Shown here one piece after another: positions 1 through 6,339 of a stretch of 8,350 nt of DNA (positions within the stretch are counted from its first letter, which is position 1; each line of letters begins with the position of its first letter). The stretch is from Planctomycetia bacterium (GTDB lineage: Bacteria; Planctomycetota; Phycisphaerae; Phycisphaerales; SM1A02), in contig SYPI01000194.1 in NCBI GenBank assembly GCA_005804005.1, positions 1 through 8,350 of the forward strand, read 5' to 3'. The translations under genes and the position numbers were made by a program. The notes under the pieces were generated by a model that saw only the letters and a program-made list of their open reading frames with translations, did not search any database and was not told the DNA's origin.

Positions 1-867
1 AATGCCGAAATGAAGGTGGCGATTGTCGGCCGCCGCAATGCTGGCAAGAGCAGTCTGGTGAATGCGCTGGCCGGTCAAGAGCGAGTCATCGTCAGCGAAA
101 TCGCCGGGACCACCCGCGACGCAGTCGATGTGCGTTTCGAGCTGGAAGGCCGGGCTTTCGTCGCCATCGATACCGCCGGGGTGCGCAAGCGCAAGGCTTG
201 GGCCGACGATGTTGAGTACTACTCAAACGATCGCACCAGCGCGGCCATCGCCCGGGCTGATGTCTGCGTGCTGCTGCTGGATTCGGTGGAGCGGGTCTCT
301 CAGGTGGAGAAGCATCTGGCCGGTCAGCTCACCGAGGCTTTCAAACCGACAGTGATTGCCCTGAACAAGTGGGATCTGCTGTCGGCTTCCGCGCGCGGGC
401 AGGAGTTCCTCAAGTACCTCACGCAGGAGTTGCCGGAACTTTCCTATGCGCCGGTGGTCTGCGTGAGCGCGCTGCGCAACGAGGGGCTATCCGAACTGGT
501 GCACATGGCCTTCAACCTGCACACGCAGGCGGGCCACCGCGAAGGCACCGGCCGATTGAACAGCACCGTGCGGACCATCCTTGAGGATCGCGGGCCGAGT
601 TCCAAGCTCGGCACCCGCGCCAAGATTTATTACATCAGCCAGATCGCCGTTCACCCGCCGACCATCGCCATGGTGGTGAACGATCCGGAGTTGTTCGAGG
701 GGGCTTACGAGCGCTACTTGGTGAACCGCCTGCGCGACGAGTTGCCATTTTCTGAAGTGCCAATTCGTCTGCTGTTCCGGGCCCGCAAGCAGACCGAGAA
801 GGGGGCGGTCACTCCACGAGGCAGCGGCCGCTCATCGCCGGAGGCACCGGAAGATTCATCAGACTGA
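1..867 (+). CDS. der: GTPase Der (EngA), C-terminal portion, 5' truncated by window edge
   Basis: Der is a double-domain GTPase that acts in maturation of the 50S ribosomal subunit. The frame is open from base 1, so the first GTPase domain lies outside the window; what is seen is the second GTPase domain and the C-terminal KH-like domain. Counting from the Met at position 10: P-loop GRRNAGKS (7-14), a TTRD switch region (34-37), DTAG (54-57) followed by the VRKR and VEYYS stretch typical of the second Der domain, NKWD (119-122) and SAL (153-155). The KH-like domain runs from about 178 to 260, with KIYY, a PPT motif, a VNDP turn and the final PIRLLFRAR strand. That Met is internal to the protein, not a true start. 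The last ~20 residues are Gly/Ser/Glu-rich and probably disordered, and they overlap the 3' end of gpmI on the other strand. Identification is firm; only the start is unknown. Confidence 0.95.
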   Translation, partial: NAEMKVAIVGRRNAGKSSLVNALAGQERVIVSEIAGTTRDAVDVRFELEGRAFVAIDTAGVRKRKAWADDVEYYSNDRTSAAIARADVCVLLLDSVERVSQVEKHLAGQLTEAFKPTVIALNKWDLLSASARGQEFLKYLTQELPELSYAPVVCVSALRNEGLSELVHMAFNLHTQAGHREGTGRLNSTVRTILEDRGPSSKLGTRAKIYYISQIAVHPPTIAMVVNDPELFEGAYERYLVNRLRDELPFSEVPIRLLFRARKQTEKGAVTPRGSGRSSPEAPEDSSD

Positions 868-2431
868 GAATGGTCGGGGCGATGTCGGCTAGTCGTCCAC
901 CTTCGCGCAGGCGCACGGCTTGGAGCGATTCGCCAGCGGCAGACTTCCCAAAGACACTCAGCGGCACGTCGTAGTTAGTGTGCGCGGTGTGCGGGGCACC
1001 GGTGCGCGGGTCTTTCATCTGTTCAGCGGTGCCGTGGTCGGCGGTGATGATCGCCGCACCGCCGCGGCGCGCGACCGCCGCAAGCACGCGCCCCACGCAC
1101 TCATCGACCACTTCGCACGCAGTGATGGCCGCCAGAAGGCTGCCGGTGTGCCCGACCATGTCGCCGTTGGCAAAGTTCACCACGATGAGCGGTTCGCAAT
1201 CAGCGGAGTCCAGATGCTCCAGAACGCGCGCGCAAACGCCAGCCGCACTCATTTCCGGCTTCAAGTCATAGGTGGGCACATCGGTGGGGCTGGGGACCAG
1301 TTCGCGCGTCTCCAACGCAAAGGGCACCTCGCGGTAGTCGTTGAAGAAGAAGGTGACATGCGGGAATTTCTCAGTCTCCGCGCAGCGCAACTGGGCCAGA
1401 CCGGCGCGCGAGACGACATCTCCGAGGATCGACTCCATCTTGGCTGGTCGCTCGAAGATCACCCGCACCGGCAGCCCAGCCTCGTAGTTAGCCATGGTGG
1501 CGAAGAACAAGCTGTCCGGCACCGCACCGCGCGCGAATCCGCCCCGGGGCAGGGCGCGGAAGGCGGTCTCATCTAACACGAACGCCTTGCACAACTCCCG
1601 CGGCCGATCTCCGCGGAAGTTGAAGAACACCACGCTGTCGCCGCTGGAGATCACCCCCTCGCTTGGCAGCAGTCGCACCGGCAAGATGAACTCGTCGCCG
1701 CACCGAGTGGCACCAACCGGGTTGGCATAGGCGTGGCGCATCGCATCGCCCGCGCGCTGAGGCGCAGTGGCGCTCGGCCGCACCAGCACCTGCCACGCCT
1801 TCTCGACCCGATCCCAGCGATGGTCGCGGTCCATCGCCCAGTAGCGCCCAGAGATGGTGGCGATGCGCCCGCCAGTGGCGGCCAGCGTGCATTCCAGATG
1901 ATCGATGTAGCGCGCGCCAGCATCGGGCGGTGTGTCGCGTCCGTCCATAAAGGCGTGCACGAACACCCGCTCCTTGGGCACGCCGCGCTCACGGGCCAGC
2001 GCCAGCAGCGCATCGAGGTGGGCTAGGTCGCTGTGCACCTGCCCGTCGCTGAGGAGGCCCATGAAGTGCAGGCTGGCGCCGCGTTTCGTGGCCCGATCCA
2101 GCGCCTCAGCCAGCACCGGGTTGGCGGCGAACTCGCCACAGCGAATCGCCCGTGTGATCCGCATGAGTTCCTGATCAACAATTCGCCCGGCACCGATGTT
2201 CTGGTGGCCGACCTCGCTGTTGCCCATGACCGGGCCGTCTGGCCCGATCGGCAGGCCAACATCTTCACCGCTAGTACGGATGAGCACCGTTGGCCAGTCG
2301 CGCTCCAGCATGTCCGCCACCGGGGTGCGGGCCAGTTTCACGGCGTTGAACAAGTCGTGCGAAGGGTGGGGGTTGCGCCCCCAGCCATCGCGAATGATGA
2401 GCACCACTGGCGAAGTTCGCGGCCGGGACAC
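809..2431 (-). CDS. gpmI: 2,3-bisphosphoglycerate-independent phosphoglycerate mutase
   Basis: Interconverts 3- and 2-phosphoglycerate in glycolysis and gluconeogenesis using two metal ions (usually Mn) and a phosphoserine intermediate. The 540-residue length is in the usual range. Alkaline-phosphatase-fold motifs are complete: DGWG (Asp15), the nucleophile Ser72 in MGNSEVGH, DGQVHSD (His133), MDGRDTPPD (162-170), NFRGDRPRE (271-279), AETEKFPHVTFFFN (351-364), NGDMVGHTG (Asp424, His428), TADHGTAEQM (Asp465, His466) and HTAHTNYDVP (His484). The start is GTG at 2431-2429; no in-frame ATG sits closer, and the protein reaches the conserved VVLIIRDGWG strand eight residues later. The only SD-like sequence, GGGAG (complement of 2444-2448), lies 12 bases upstream, rather far. 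The gene is divergent from the yggS-like gene and overlaps the 3' end of der by 59 bases. Confidence 0.97.
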   Translation of the reverse strand: MSRPRTSPVVLIIRDGWGRNPHPSHDLFNAVKLARTPVADMLERDWPTVLIRTSGEDVGLPIGPDGPVMGNSEVGHQNIGAGRIVDQELMRITRAIRCGEFAANPVLAEALDRATKRGASLHFMGLLSDGQVHSDLAHLDALLALARERGVPKERVFVHAFMDGRDTPPDAGARYIDHLECTLAATGGRIATISGRYWAMDRDHRWDRVEKAWQVLVRPSATAPQRAGDAMRHAYANPVGATRCGDEFILPVRLLPSEGVISSGDSVVFFNFRGDRPRELCKAFVLDETAFRALPRGGFARGAVPDSLFFATMANYEAGLPVRVIFERPAKMESILGDVVSRAGLAQLRCAETEKFPHVTFFFNDYREVPFALETRELVPSPTDVPTYDLKPEMSAAGVCARVLEHLDSADCEPLIVVNFANGDMVGHTGSLLAAITACEVVDECVGRVLAAVARRGGAAIITADHGTAEQMKDPRTGAPHTAHTNYDVPLSVFGKSAAGESLQAVRLREGGRLADIAPTILSLMNLPVPPAMSGRCLVE

Positions 2432-2521
2432 GGCGCGAGAATACTCCCGTGTGGCGGGCCACTCATTGCCCCGCAGCCCGGGCGCAAGTACCGTGCACCA
2501 GTCGTGACCGCGGACGCAAGG
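2432..2521. other. Divergent intergenic region between gpmI and the yggS-like gene
   Basis: These 90 bases must hold the start signals for both divergent genes unless transcription enters from further away. I see no convincing -35/-10 pair. The only AT-leaning spot, around 2438-2444, gives four-of-six -10 matches on either strand. On the plus strand there is no properly spaced Shine-Dalgarno for the yggS-like gene: AAGG abuts the ATG directly. Nothing more can be assigned. Confidence 0.5.
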
Positions 2522-3316
2522 ATGTCAGCCGCAGCAGCCAGCACCGAGGGCGGACCACTTCCAGCAATCGGTGCGGCGCTGCGCGAGCGCTATGAAAAAG
2601 TGAAGGGCCAGATCGCCGCCGCCGCCCGACGCAGTGGCCGTTCTCCGGAGAGCGTGGCTCTGGTGGTGGTCAGCAAGACCGCCAGTCTGGAGCAGGTGCG
2701 TGAACTGGTTGGACTCGGACAGGTCGACTTCGGTGAGAACCGCGTGCAGCAGATGGTGCAGCGCGCCGCGCAGATAGCCGAGTTCCTGGAGCGCCGCCGC
2801 GAGTTGCAGGGGACCCCGGGCGTCGTGCGCTGGCACATGATTGGCCGTCTGCAGCGCAACAAGGTGAAGAAGGCGGTGGAGCACTCTCGGCTGATCCACT
2901 CGGTAGACAGCATGCGTCTGGCGGAGGAAATCGAATCCTGCGCCACCAAGCGCGAAGAGCCGGTGGATGTGCTCGTTGAGGTGAATGTCAGCGGTGAGGA
3001 ATCCAAGGCTGGCATTTCACCGCCAGCGGTGCGTCACATCGTCGCGCAGATCGACACCATGGTGAATGTCCGGCCGCGCGGGCTGATGTGCATGGCGCCG
3101 TTGAAGTCCAGCGAAGCGGAGTGCCGTGGCATCTTCGAGCGCTGCCGCGAACTGCTGGAGGATGTGCGGCGCTCCGGAGCCGGCGGCGAACGCTTCGACC
3201 TGCTTTCCATGGGCATGTCCAACGATTTCGAACTGGCCGTGGAGTGCGGCGCCAATCTGGTGCGCATCGGTTCGGCGATCCTCGGTGCGCCAGCCGTGGT
3301 TGAAACCCCCGACTGA
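2522..3316 (+). CDS. yggS: YggS/PLPBP-family pyridoxal-phosphate-binding protein
   Basis: A cytoplasmic single-domain TIM-barrel protein that binds PLP without known enzymatic activity and affects vitamin B6 and amino-acid homeostasis in other bacteria. From the ATG at 2522 it has 264 residues, slightly longer than the usual ~230, the excess being an Ala-rich N-terminus. Family landmarks: VVVSKT with the PLP lysine Lys52, FGENRVQ (70-76), WHMIGRLQRNK (104-114), IHSVDS (125-130), VNVSGEESKAG (154-164), RGLMCMAP (186-193), LSMGMSNDFELAVECG (228-243) and the phosphate-binding VRIGSAILG (247-255). The family more often has Tyr where Arg74 is found. An alternative start is GTG at 2504, also without a Shine-Dalgarno. 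The frame stays open far upstream, antisense to gpmI, but that part has no family similarity. The gene converges on tmk with 11 bases between the stops. Confidence 0.93.
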   Translation: MSAAAASTEGGPLPAIGAALRERYEKVKGQIAAAARRSGRSPESVALVVVSKTASLEQVRELVGLGQVDFGENRVQQMVQRAAQIAEFLERRRELQGTPGVVRWHMIGRLQRNKVKKAVEHSRLIHSVDSMRLAEEIESCATKREEPVDVLVEVNVSGEESKAGISPPAVRHIVAQIDTMVNVRPRGLMCMAPLKSSEAECRGIFERCRELLEDVRRSGAGGERFDLLSMGMSNDFELAVECGANLVRIGSAILGAPAVVETPD

Positions 3317-3327
3317 ATCGCACCACG

Positions 3328-3984
3328 CTATCTGGGCGCCAGCCGCGCCCGCAGTCCGGCACAAATCTCGGCAAACACCGAATCCGGCCCGCGCGAAGCA
3401 TCCACCACCAGCGTTCCGGCCGGATTGTCTCGCGCCTGTGCCAGATATCCCTCGCGCACCCGGGCGTGAAAGGCGCGATCCTTCTGCTCCATGCGGTCGC
3501 GCTCCTTGCCGACGCGGCTCATGGCGGTGTCGGTGTCAACATCTAGCAGCACCATCAAGTCGACTCGGCAATCGCCCACCGCGATCTGGGCCACGGCGCG
3601 AATAGCCTCGGGCGCCAGGCCGCCAGCTGTGCCTTGATATGCCAGCGTTGAACTGACGAAGCGATCAGCCAGCACCAACTCGCCGCGGGAGCGCGCGGGC
3701 AGAATCCTCTCCTCAACCAATTGCGCCCGGCTGGCCATGTAGAGCAACATCTCGGCACGCAGGGTCATCTCGGCGTGCACCGGGTCGAGCAGCACCTGCC
3801 GAATGCGCTCCCCCACTGCCGTGCCGCCCGGCTCGCGAACCAGTGCCACCACCAATCCCGCGCCGTGGCAGAACTCGCTCAACCGGGCAATCTGAGTGCT
3901 CTTGCCGCAGCCGTCGGGCCCGTCAAACACGATCAGGCATCCGCCGAGCCGCTGCACCCAGGCGTGGTCCGAAGTGACTGTCAT
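3328..3984 (-). CDS. tmk: Thymidylate kinase (dTMP kinase)
   Basis: Phosphorylates dTMP to dTDP with ATP, an essential step toward dTTP. The 218-residue protein has the P-loop FDGPDGCGKST (20-30), the EPGGT dTMP-binding motif (51-55), the DRFVSSTLAYQG motif (107-118) that contacts the nucleotide, and a basic LID segment of the RVGKERDRMEQKDRAFHARV type (157-176). The absence of Arg from the P-loop combined with Arg in the LID resembles the E. coli-type enzymes. A ~12-residue N-terminal stretch precedes the first beta-strand. The start ATG at 3984-3982 shares four bases (ATGA) with the gmk stop, indicating translational coupling. The stop is TAG at 3330-3328. There is no room for its own promoter apart from inside gmk, so it is probably expressed from the gmk transcript. 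Confidence 0.97.
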   Translation of the reverse strand: MTVTSDHAWVQRLGGCLIVFDGPDGCGKSTQIARLSEFCHGAGLVVALVREPGGTAVGERIRQVLLDPVHAEMTLRAEMLLYMASRAQLVEERILPARSRGELVLADRFVSSTLAYQGTAGGLAPEAIRAVAQIAVGDCRVDLMVLLDVDTDTAMSRVGKERDRMEQKDRAFHARVREGYLAQARDNPAGTLVVDASRGPDSVFAEICAGLRARLAPR

Positions 3985-4625
3985 GCTGGCGTCCCCATCC
4001 GCGCAGCGATCAGCCCAGCCACCTCAGCGATGGCCCCGTCCAATGTGGTGTTGACGATGAGCGCGTCGAAAATTCCGCCCTGTCGCGCCCGCGCCGTCTC
4101 TTGATGGGCCTGCGCAAACCGGCGCGCGATCTGCTCTTCACTCTCGCGGGCCCTCGAGCGCAGCCGCCGCAGCAGTTCTTCGTCCGATGGCGGCAGGATG
4201 AACACCCCGAGCATCCCTGGCATCCTTCGGCGGACCTCCGCCGCGCCTTGCACATCAATGTCGAGGATCACCAGTTTGCCATCGGCCAGCGCGCGGTCTA
4301 CCGGCTCACGCAGCGTGCCGTAGTAGTCACGGCCGTAGACCAGAGCGGTTTCCAGAAAGCGGTCCTCGTCGATCCAGCGCTGGAAGGTCCCGCGATCGAC
4401 GAAGGTGTAGTCAACGCCTTCTCTCTCGCCCGGTCCGGCAGCGCGGGTAGTAGCCGACACGCTGAACACCCCCGAAAACCGGCGCAGCAACGCGTGAGCG
4501 ATGGATGTCTTTCCCACGCCCGATGGTCCGGCAAGCACAAGCAGCAGACCGTTGCGCGCGGCGGCACCACCACGGGCGGTAGTGGCCAGCGCCGGAGGAT
4601 TGTCGGCTGGTCGGTCCGGATCCAT
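3981..4625 (-). CDS. gmk: Guanylate kinase
   Basis: Phosphorylates GMP (and dGMP) to the diphosphate with ATP, linking purine synthesis and salvage to GTP supply. The 214-residue protein has a P-loop GPSGVGKTS (33-41), the GMP-binding segment SVSATTRAAGPGEREGVDY (55-73) with the paired Arg and Tyr positions of the family, the YGRDYYGT motif (97-104), DIDVQGA (122-128) and the ILPPS strand (143-147) leading to the Arg-rich LID. The first ~26 residues are Pro/Ala-rich and lie outside the kinase fold. The ATG at 4625 is the only plausible start before the P-loop strand; no Shine-Dalgarno precedes it. It is the first gene of a two-gene unit with tmk and is divergent from the HTH/TPR gene. Confidence 0.97.
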   Translation of the reverse strand: MDPDRPADNPPALATTARGGAAARNGLLLVLAGPSGVGKTSIAHALLRRFSGVFSVSATTRAAGPGEREGVDYTFVDRGTFQRWIDEDRFLETALVYGRDYYGTLREPVDRALADGKLVILDIDVQGAAEVRRRMPGMLGVFILPPSDEELLRRLRSRARESEEQIARRFAQAHQETARARQGGIFDALIVNTTLDGAIAEVAGLIAARMGTPA

Positions 4626-4633
4626 GCGCCGAG

Positions 4634-4664
4634 TTTATCGAGCGAGCGATTCGCAGATTGTCGA
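4634..4664 (-). promoter_or_regulatory. Possible gmk-tmk promoter
   Basis: Reading the minus strand, TCGACA (complement of 4659-4664, five of six to the -35 consensus) is followed after 19 bases by GATAAA (complement of 4634-4639, four of six to -10). The spacer is longer than ideal. A start site about seven bases downstream would fall near 4627, only a couple of bases before the gmk ATG, which would make the message essentially leaderless and would explain the missing Shine-Dalgarno. This is pattern matching only, and sigma-70-like consensus rules may not hold exactly in this organism. Confidence 0.25.
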
Positions 4665-4717
4665 AAGCCACGCGGGCATCGGGGCACTTCCCTTCTCAAC
4701 TGGCCACTCGCCAGCAG

Positions 4718-4723
4718 AAGGAG
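4718..4723 (+). promoter_or_regulatory. Strong Shine-Dalgarno fixing the start of the HTH/TPR gene
   Basis: AAGGAG lies eight bases before the ATG at 4732. This selects 4732 over the longer in-frame opening from 4501 (which would overlap the gmk 5' end) and over the second ATG at 4744. A five-base-pair hairpin, CTGGC/GCCAG (4700-4704 and 4710-4714), sits immediately upstream of the site; it is too short to be given a role. Confidence 0.85.
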
Positions 4724-4731
4724 ACATCCTC

Positions 4732-5991
4732 ATGGGCGGCATAATGGAAGAGGACTCTGCCCGACGCGATCGTCTGCGACGCATCGTGCAGCTGGCGCAG
4801 GTCTACCGGGGTTGGACGAGGGCCGACGCCTCGCGGGCGCTGGGCCGCGAATTCAACAAGGTCGTTCCCGACAGCGGAAATCCGAAGCTTGATCTGGTCG
4901 TGGCCCTCGCCGAGGCGCTCGACTGGTCGGTGGGTGAAGTGGCCGAGGCGGTCTGGCCCGGGAACAGCGGCAAGGACATCGGCCAGGAGGCTGAAGGTGA
5001 GATCACCTTCGAGTCGCTGGACATGACGGCCCGGGGCTGCCATCGCGCTGGTGATTGGCCTGGACTGATTCGCACCGCATTGCAGATGGCTGCCGTGGCG
5101 CCCGATGCGCGCGGCCGCGGGCTGGCTGCCAACCGTCTGGCGGGCGGATGGGATGCGCTGGGCCGCTACTCGAAGGCGCTCGTCGCGGTTCAGACCGGGT
5201 TGGCCGAACCGGGATTGCCCTCGGACCTCCGCCTGATGCTGGAAGTCAATCTGGCCAACGCGCACTACGCGCTGTGGCATCTGGTTGAAGCCCGGGCCAC
5301 CGCAGATTCCATCATCCGCCGCTTCGCCGCCGCGCGGCCGGGCAATCGGCTTGAGGATGTGGCCGAGGCGTTCTCCTTTTATGTGCGCGGCAGCACGCAT
5401 CGGCGCATGATCGAGAGTGACCCTGAAGGGGCGGCAACGCACGCCTCGCGGGCCCGCGAGGATCTCTGCGCGGCGCTGGCCGGTTACACCACCCTGGCCG
5501 AACGCTGGAACGATGACTCGTACCTCGGCTTGGCCAACACATGCCGCGGAGCGATCATCGAAGTCGAGACTGTCCTCGGCATTCGCCAGAGCAATTCGGC
5601 GCTGGAGGCGATTGCTGAAGGACTCGGCAGCGTGGTGGATGTCGCCGCAGCGCCAGCCGGTGATCGGCTGGAGAGCTGGGGATGGTGGGCCATCTTCGGC
5701 TGCAACATCGCTTTGCGCGAACCCACCGCGCCAAGAACCCAGCAGTTCCTGGCAGTGTTCAGCAACAAAGCCGCGGAGATCGCCGAGCGGCTGGACAACT
5801 GGTCGCTGCGCGAGCGGGCCTTCACTCTTGAGCATCTGCGGCGGCGCAAGCTGGAGGCGCAGTCGAGCGACGAACCCTGGGTGCTCGACCGTGAAGAGGT
5901 GCGCACCATCGCCGGGACGATGGGGCGATTCCCGGCCTTTCGGGACATCGGTTGGAACATTCTTGAGTCCGCCTCAGTGGTGGATGCCTGA
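4732..5991 (+). CDS. Putative XRE-like HTH protein with TPR-like helical repeats
   Basis: A 419-residue cytoplasmic protein that I cannot name; no signal peptide or membrane segment is visible. Residues ~11-75 resemble an XRE/Cro-type helix-turn-helix: LRRIVQLAQ, then GWTRADASRALG as helices 2 and 3 would begin, then NPKLDLVVALAEALDWSVGEV matching the family's closing helices. From ~95 to ~375 the chain is almost all helix, with TPR-like units. The clearest are ~131-160, with the DALGRYSKAL signature, and ~169-199 (ANAHYAL followed by EARATAD). Further helical pairs lie around 205-255, 262-300 and 335-372. No enzymatic motif is seen. It is preceded by a strong Shine-Dalgarno and followed after 12 bases by a small exported-protein gene, so the two probably share a transcript. 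A transcriptional regulator with a ligand- or protein-binding TPR domain is the likeliest role by architecture; an adaptor without DNA binding is possible, since the recognition helix is not typical. Confidence 0.78.
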   Translation: MGGIMEEDSARRDRLRRIVQLAQVYRGWTRADASRALGREFNKVVPDSGNPKLDLVVALAEALDWSVGEVAEAVWPGNSGKDIGQEAEGEITFESLDMTARGCHRAGDWPGLIRTALQMAAVAPDARGRGLAANRLAGGWDALGRYSKALVAVQTGLAEPGLPSDLRLMLEVNLANAHYALWHLVEARATADSIIRRFAAARPGNRLEDVAEAFSFYVRGSTHRRMIESDPEGAATHASRAREDLCAALAGYTTLAERWNDDSYLGLANTCRGAIIEVETVLGIRQSNSALEAIAEGLGSVVDVAAAPAGDRLESWGWWAIFGCNIALREPTAPRTQQFLAVFSNKAAEIAERLDNWSLRERAFTLEHLRRRKLEAQSSDEPWVLDREEVRTIAGTMGRFPAFRDIGWNILESASVVDA

Positions 5992-5997
5992 AAGGAG
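5992..5997 (+). promoter_or_regulatory. Shine-Dalgarno of the small exported-protein gene
   Basis: AAGGAG begins directly after the TGA of the upstream gene and lies six bases before the ATG at 6004. It supports translation of this small gene and its placement in the same unit as the HTH/TPR gene. An ATG at 5999 is closer to the site but opens only a nine-codon frame. Confidence 0.8.
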
Positions 5998-6003
5998 CAT
6001 GAC

Positions 6004-6309
6004 ATGCGAACGAACCATCGCTCGATGATCAACCGCGCGGGGCGCCATGTATTGGTTGTGCTGACGCTCGCCGCGGCGCTGCTCCTGACATCCGACGCCC
6101 TGGGTGCCAGCGGGCGCTCTCCGTCCAAGGACAAGGCCGCTTGGTGGCACTGGTCAACCGGCCGCACCCCCCAGGAGATGGCCTTCTACCGCTGGATGAA
6201 TGTGCGCTATGGTCGCGAGTGGGCCCACACCATGCAGGAAGAAACTGTGCGCCGCCTCTACCTGTGGTTCATCGTTCACATCTGGAACGGCACCGGATCG
6301 GGATTCTGA
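6004..6309 (+). CDS. Small tryptophan-rich exported protein of unknown function
   Basis: A 101-residue protein I do not recognise. Residues 1-15 are basic (Arg, His), and 16-29 are a hydrophobic core (VLVVLTLAAALLLT) followed by small residues, giving a Sec-type signal peptide. Signal peptidase I cleavage is likely near Ala32 or Ala35; no lipobox cysteine is present. The mature part (~66 residues) has seven tryptophans (47, 48, 50, 64, 73, 88, 94), several Tyr/Phe and many Arg/His, and no cysteine. It opens with a WWHW cluster, has a middle amphipathic stretch with FYRWMNVRYG, and ends with a hydrophobic LYLWFIVHIW run before a Gly/Ser tail. That run could be a second short membrane-associating helix. 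A clean Shine-Dalgarno, the signal peptide and its position 12 bases after the HTH/TPR gene argue that it is real. Possible roles are a secreted ligand, a periplasmic binding partner or a small envelope protein; none can be chosen. Confidence 0.72.
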   Translation: MRTNHRSMINRAGRHVLVVLTLAAALLLTSDALGASGRSPSKDKAAWWHWSTGRTPQEMAFYRWMNVRYGREWAHTMQEETVRRLYLWFIVHIWNGTGSGF

Positions 6310-6311
6310 GG

Positions 6312-6335
6312 GCGGGCGCGGGAAGGGGCGCCCGC
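6312..6335. terminator. GC-rich hairpin between convergent genes, possible bidirectional terminator
   Basis: A perfect eight-base-pair inverted repeat, GCGGGCGC (6312-6319) and GCGCCCGC (6328-6335), with an eight-base loop lies in the 30-base gap between the small exported-protein gene and lpdA. Neither strand shows a T-run after the stem, so it is not a canonical intrinsic terminator, but its location fits ending transcription from both sides. Confidence 0.45.
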
Positions 6336-6339
6336 GAAA

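Noticed and set aside
920..1576. Plus-strand open frame of 218 codons
   Set aside because: It is opposite the highly conserved C-terminal half of gpmI and has no motif; it is a shadow of the GC-rich coding strand.
2033..2521. In-frame upstream extension of the yggS-like gene
   Set aside because: It would lie antisense to gpmI, and its sequence shows nothing of the family. The ATG at 2522 gives a protein close to the usual length.
4700..4714. Small CTGGC/GCCAG hairpin before the HTH/TPR gene as an operator
   Set aside because: A five-base-pair stem is expected by chance in GC-rich DNA, and there is no second copy near the gene to support a binding site.
4501..4731. In-frame upstream extension of the HTH/TPR gene into gmk
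   Set aside because: AAGGAG at 4718-4723 places the start at 4732. The upstream part is antisense to the conserved gmk P-loop region and has low-complexity sequence.
4696..5835. Long minus-strand open frame (379 codons) antisense to the HTH/TPR gene
   Set aside because: It has no recognisable motif and no Shine-Dalgarno that I could see, and it lies almost wholly opposite a gene with a strong ribosome binding site and coherent HTH/TPR-like sequence. Long antisense frames are common at this GC content.
5999..6028. Nine-codon frame starting at an ATG just after the Shine-Dalgarno at 5992-5997
   Set aside because: It is too close to the ribosome binding site and too short, and the ATG at 6004 gives a protein with a coherent signal peptide.
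5484..6167. Minus-strand open frame of 227 codons spanning the HTH/TPR and small-protein genes
   Set aside because: Its composition is Ser/Arg/Ala-rich without domains, and it is opposite two genes with clear ribosome binding sites.
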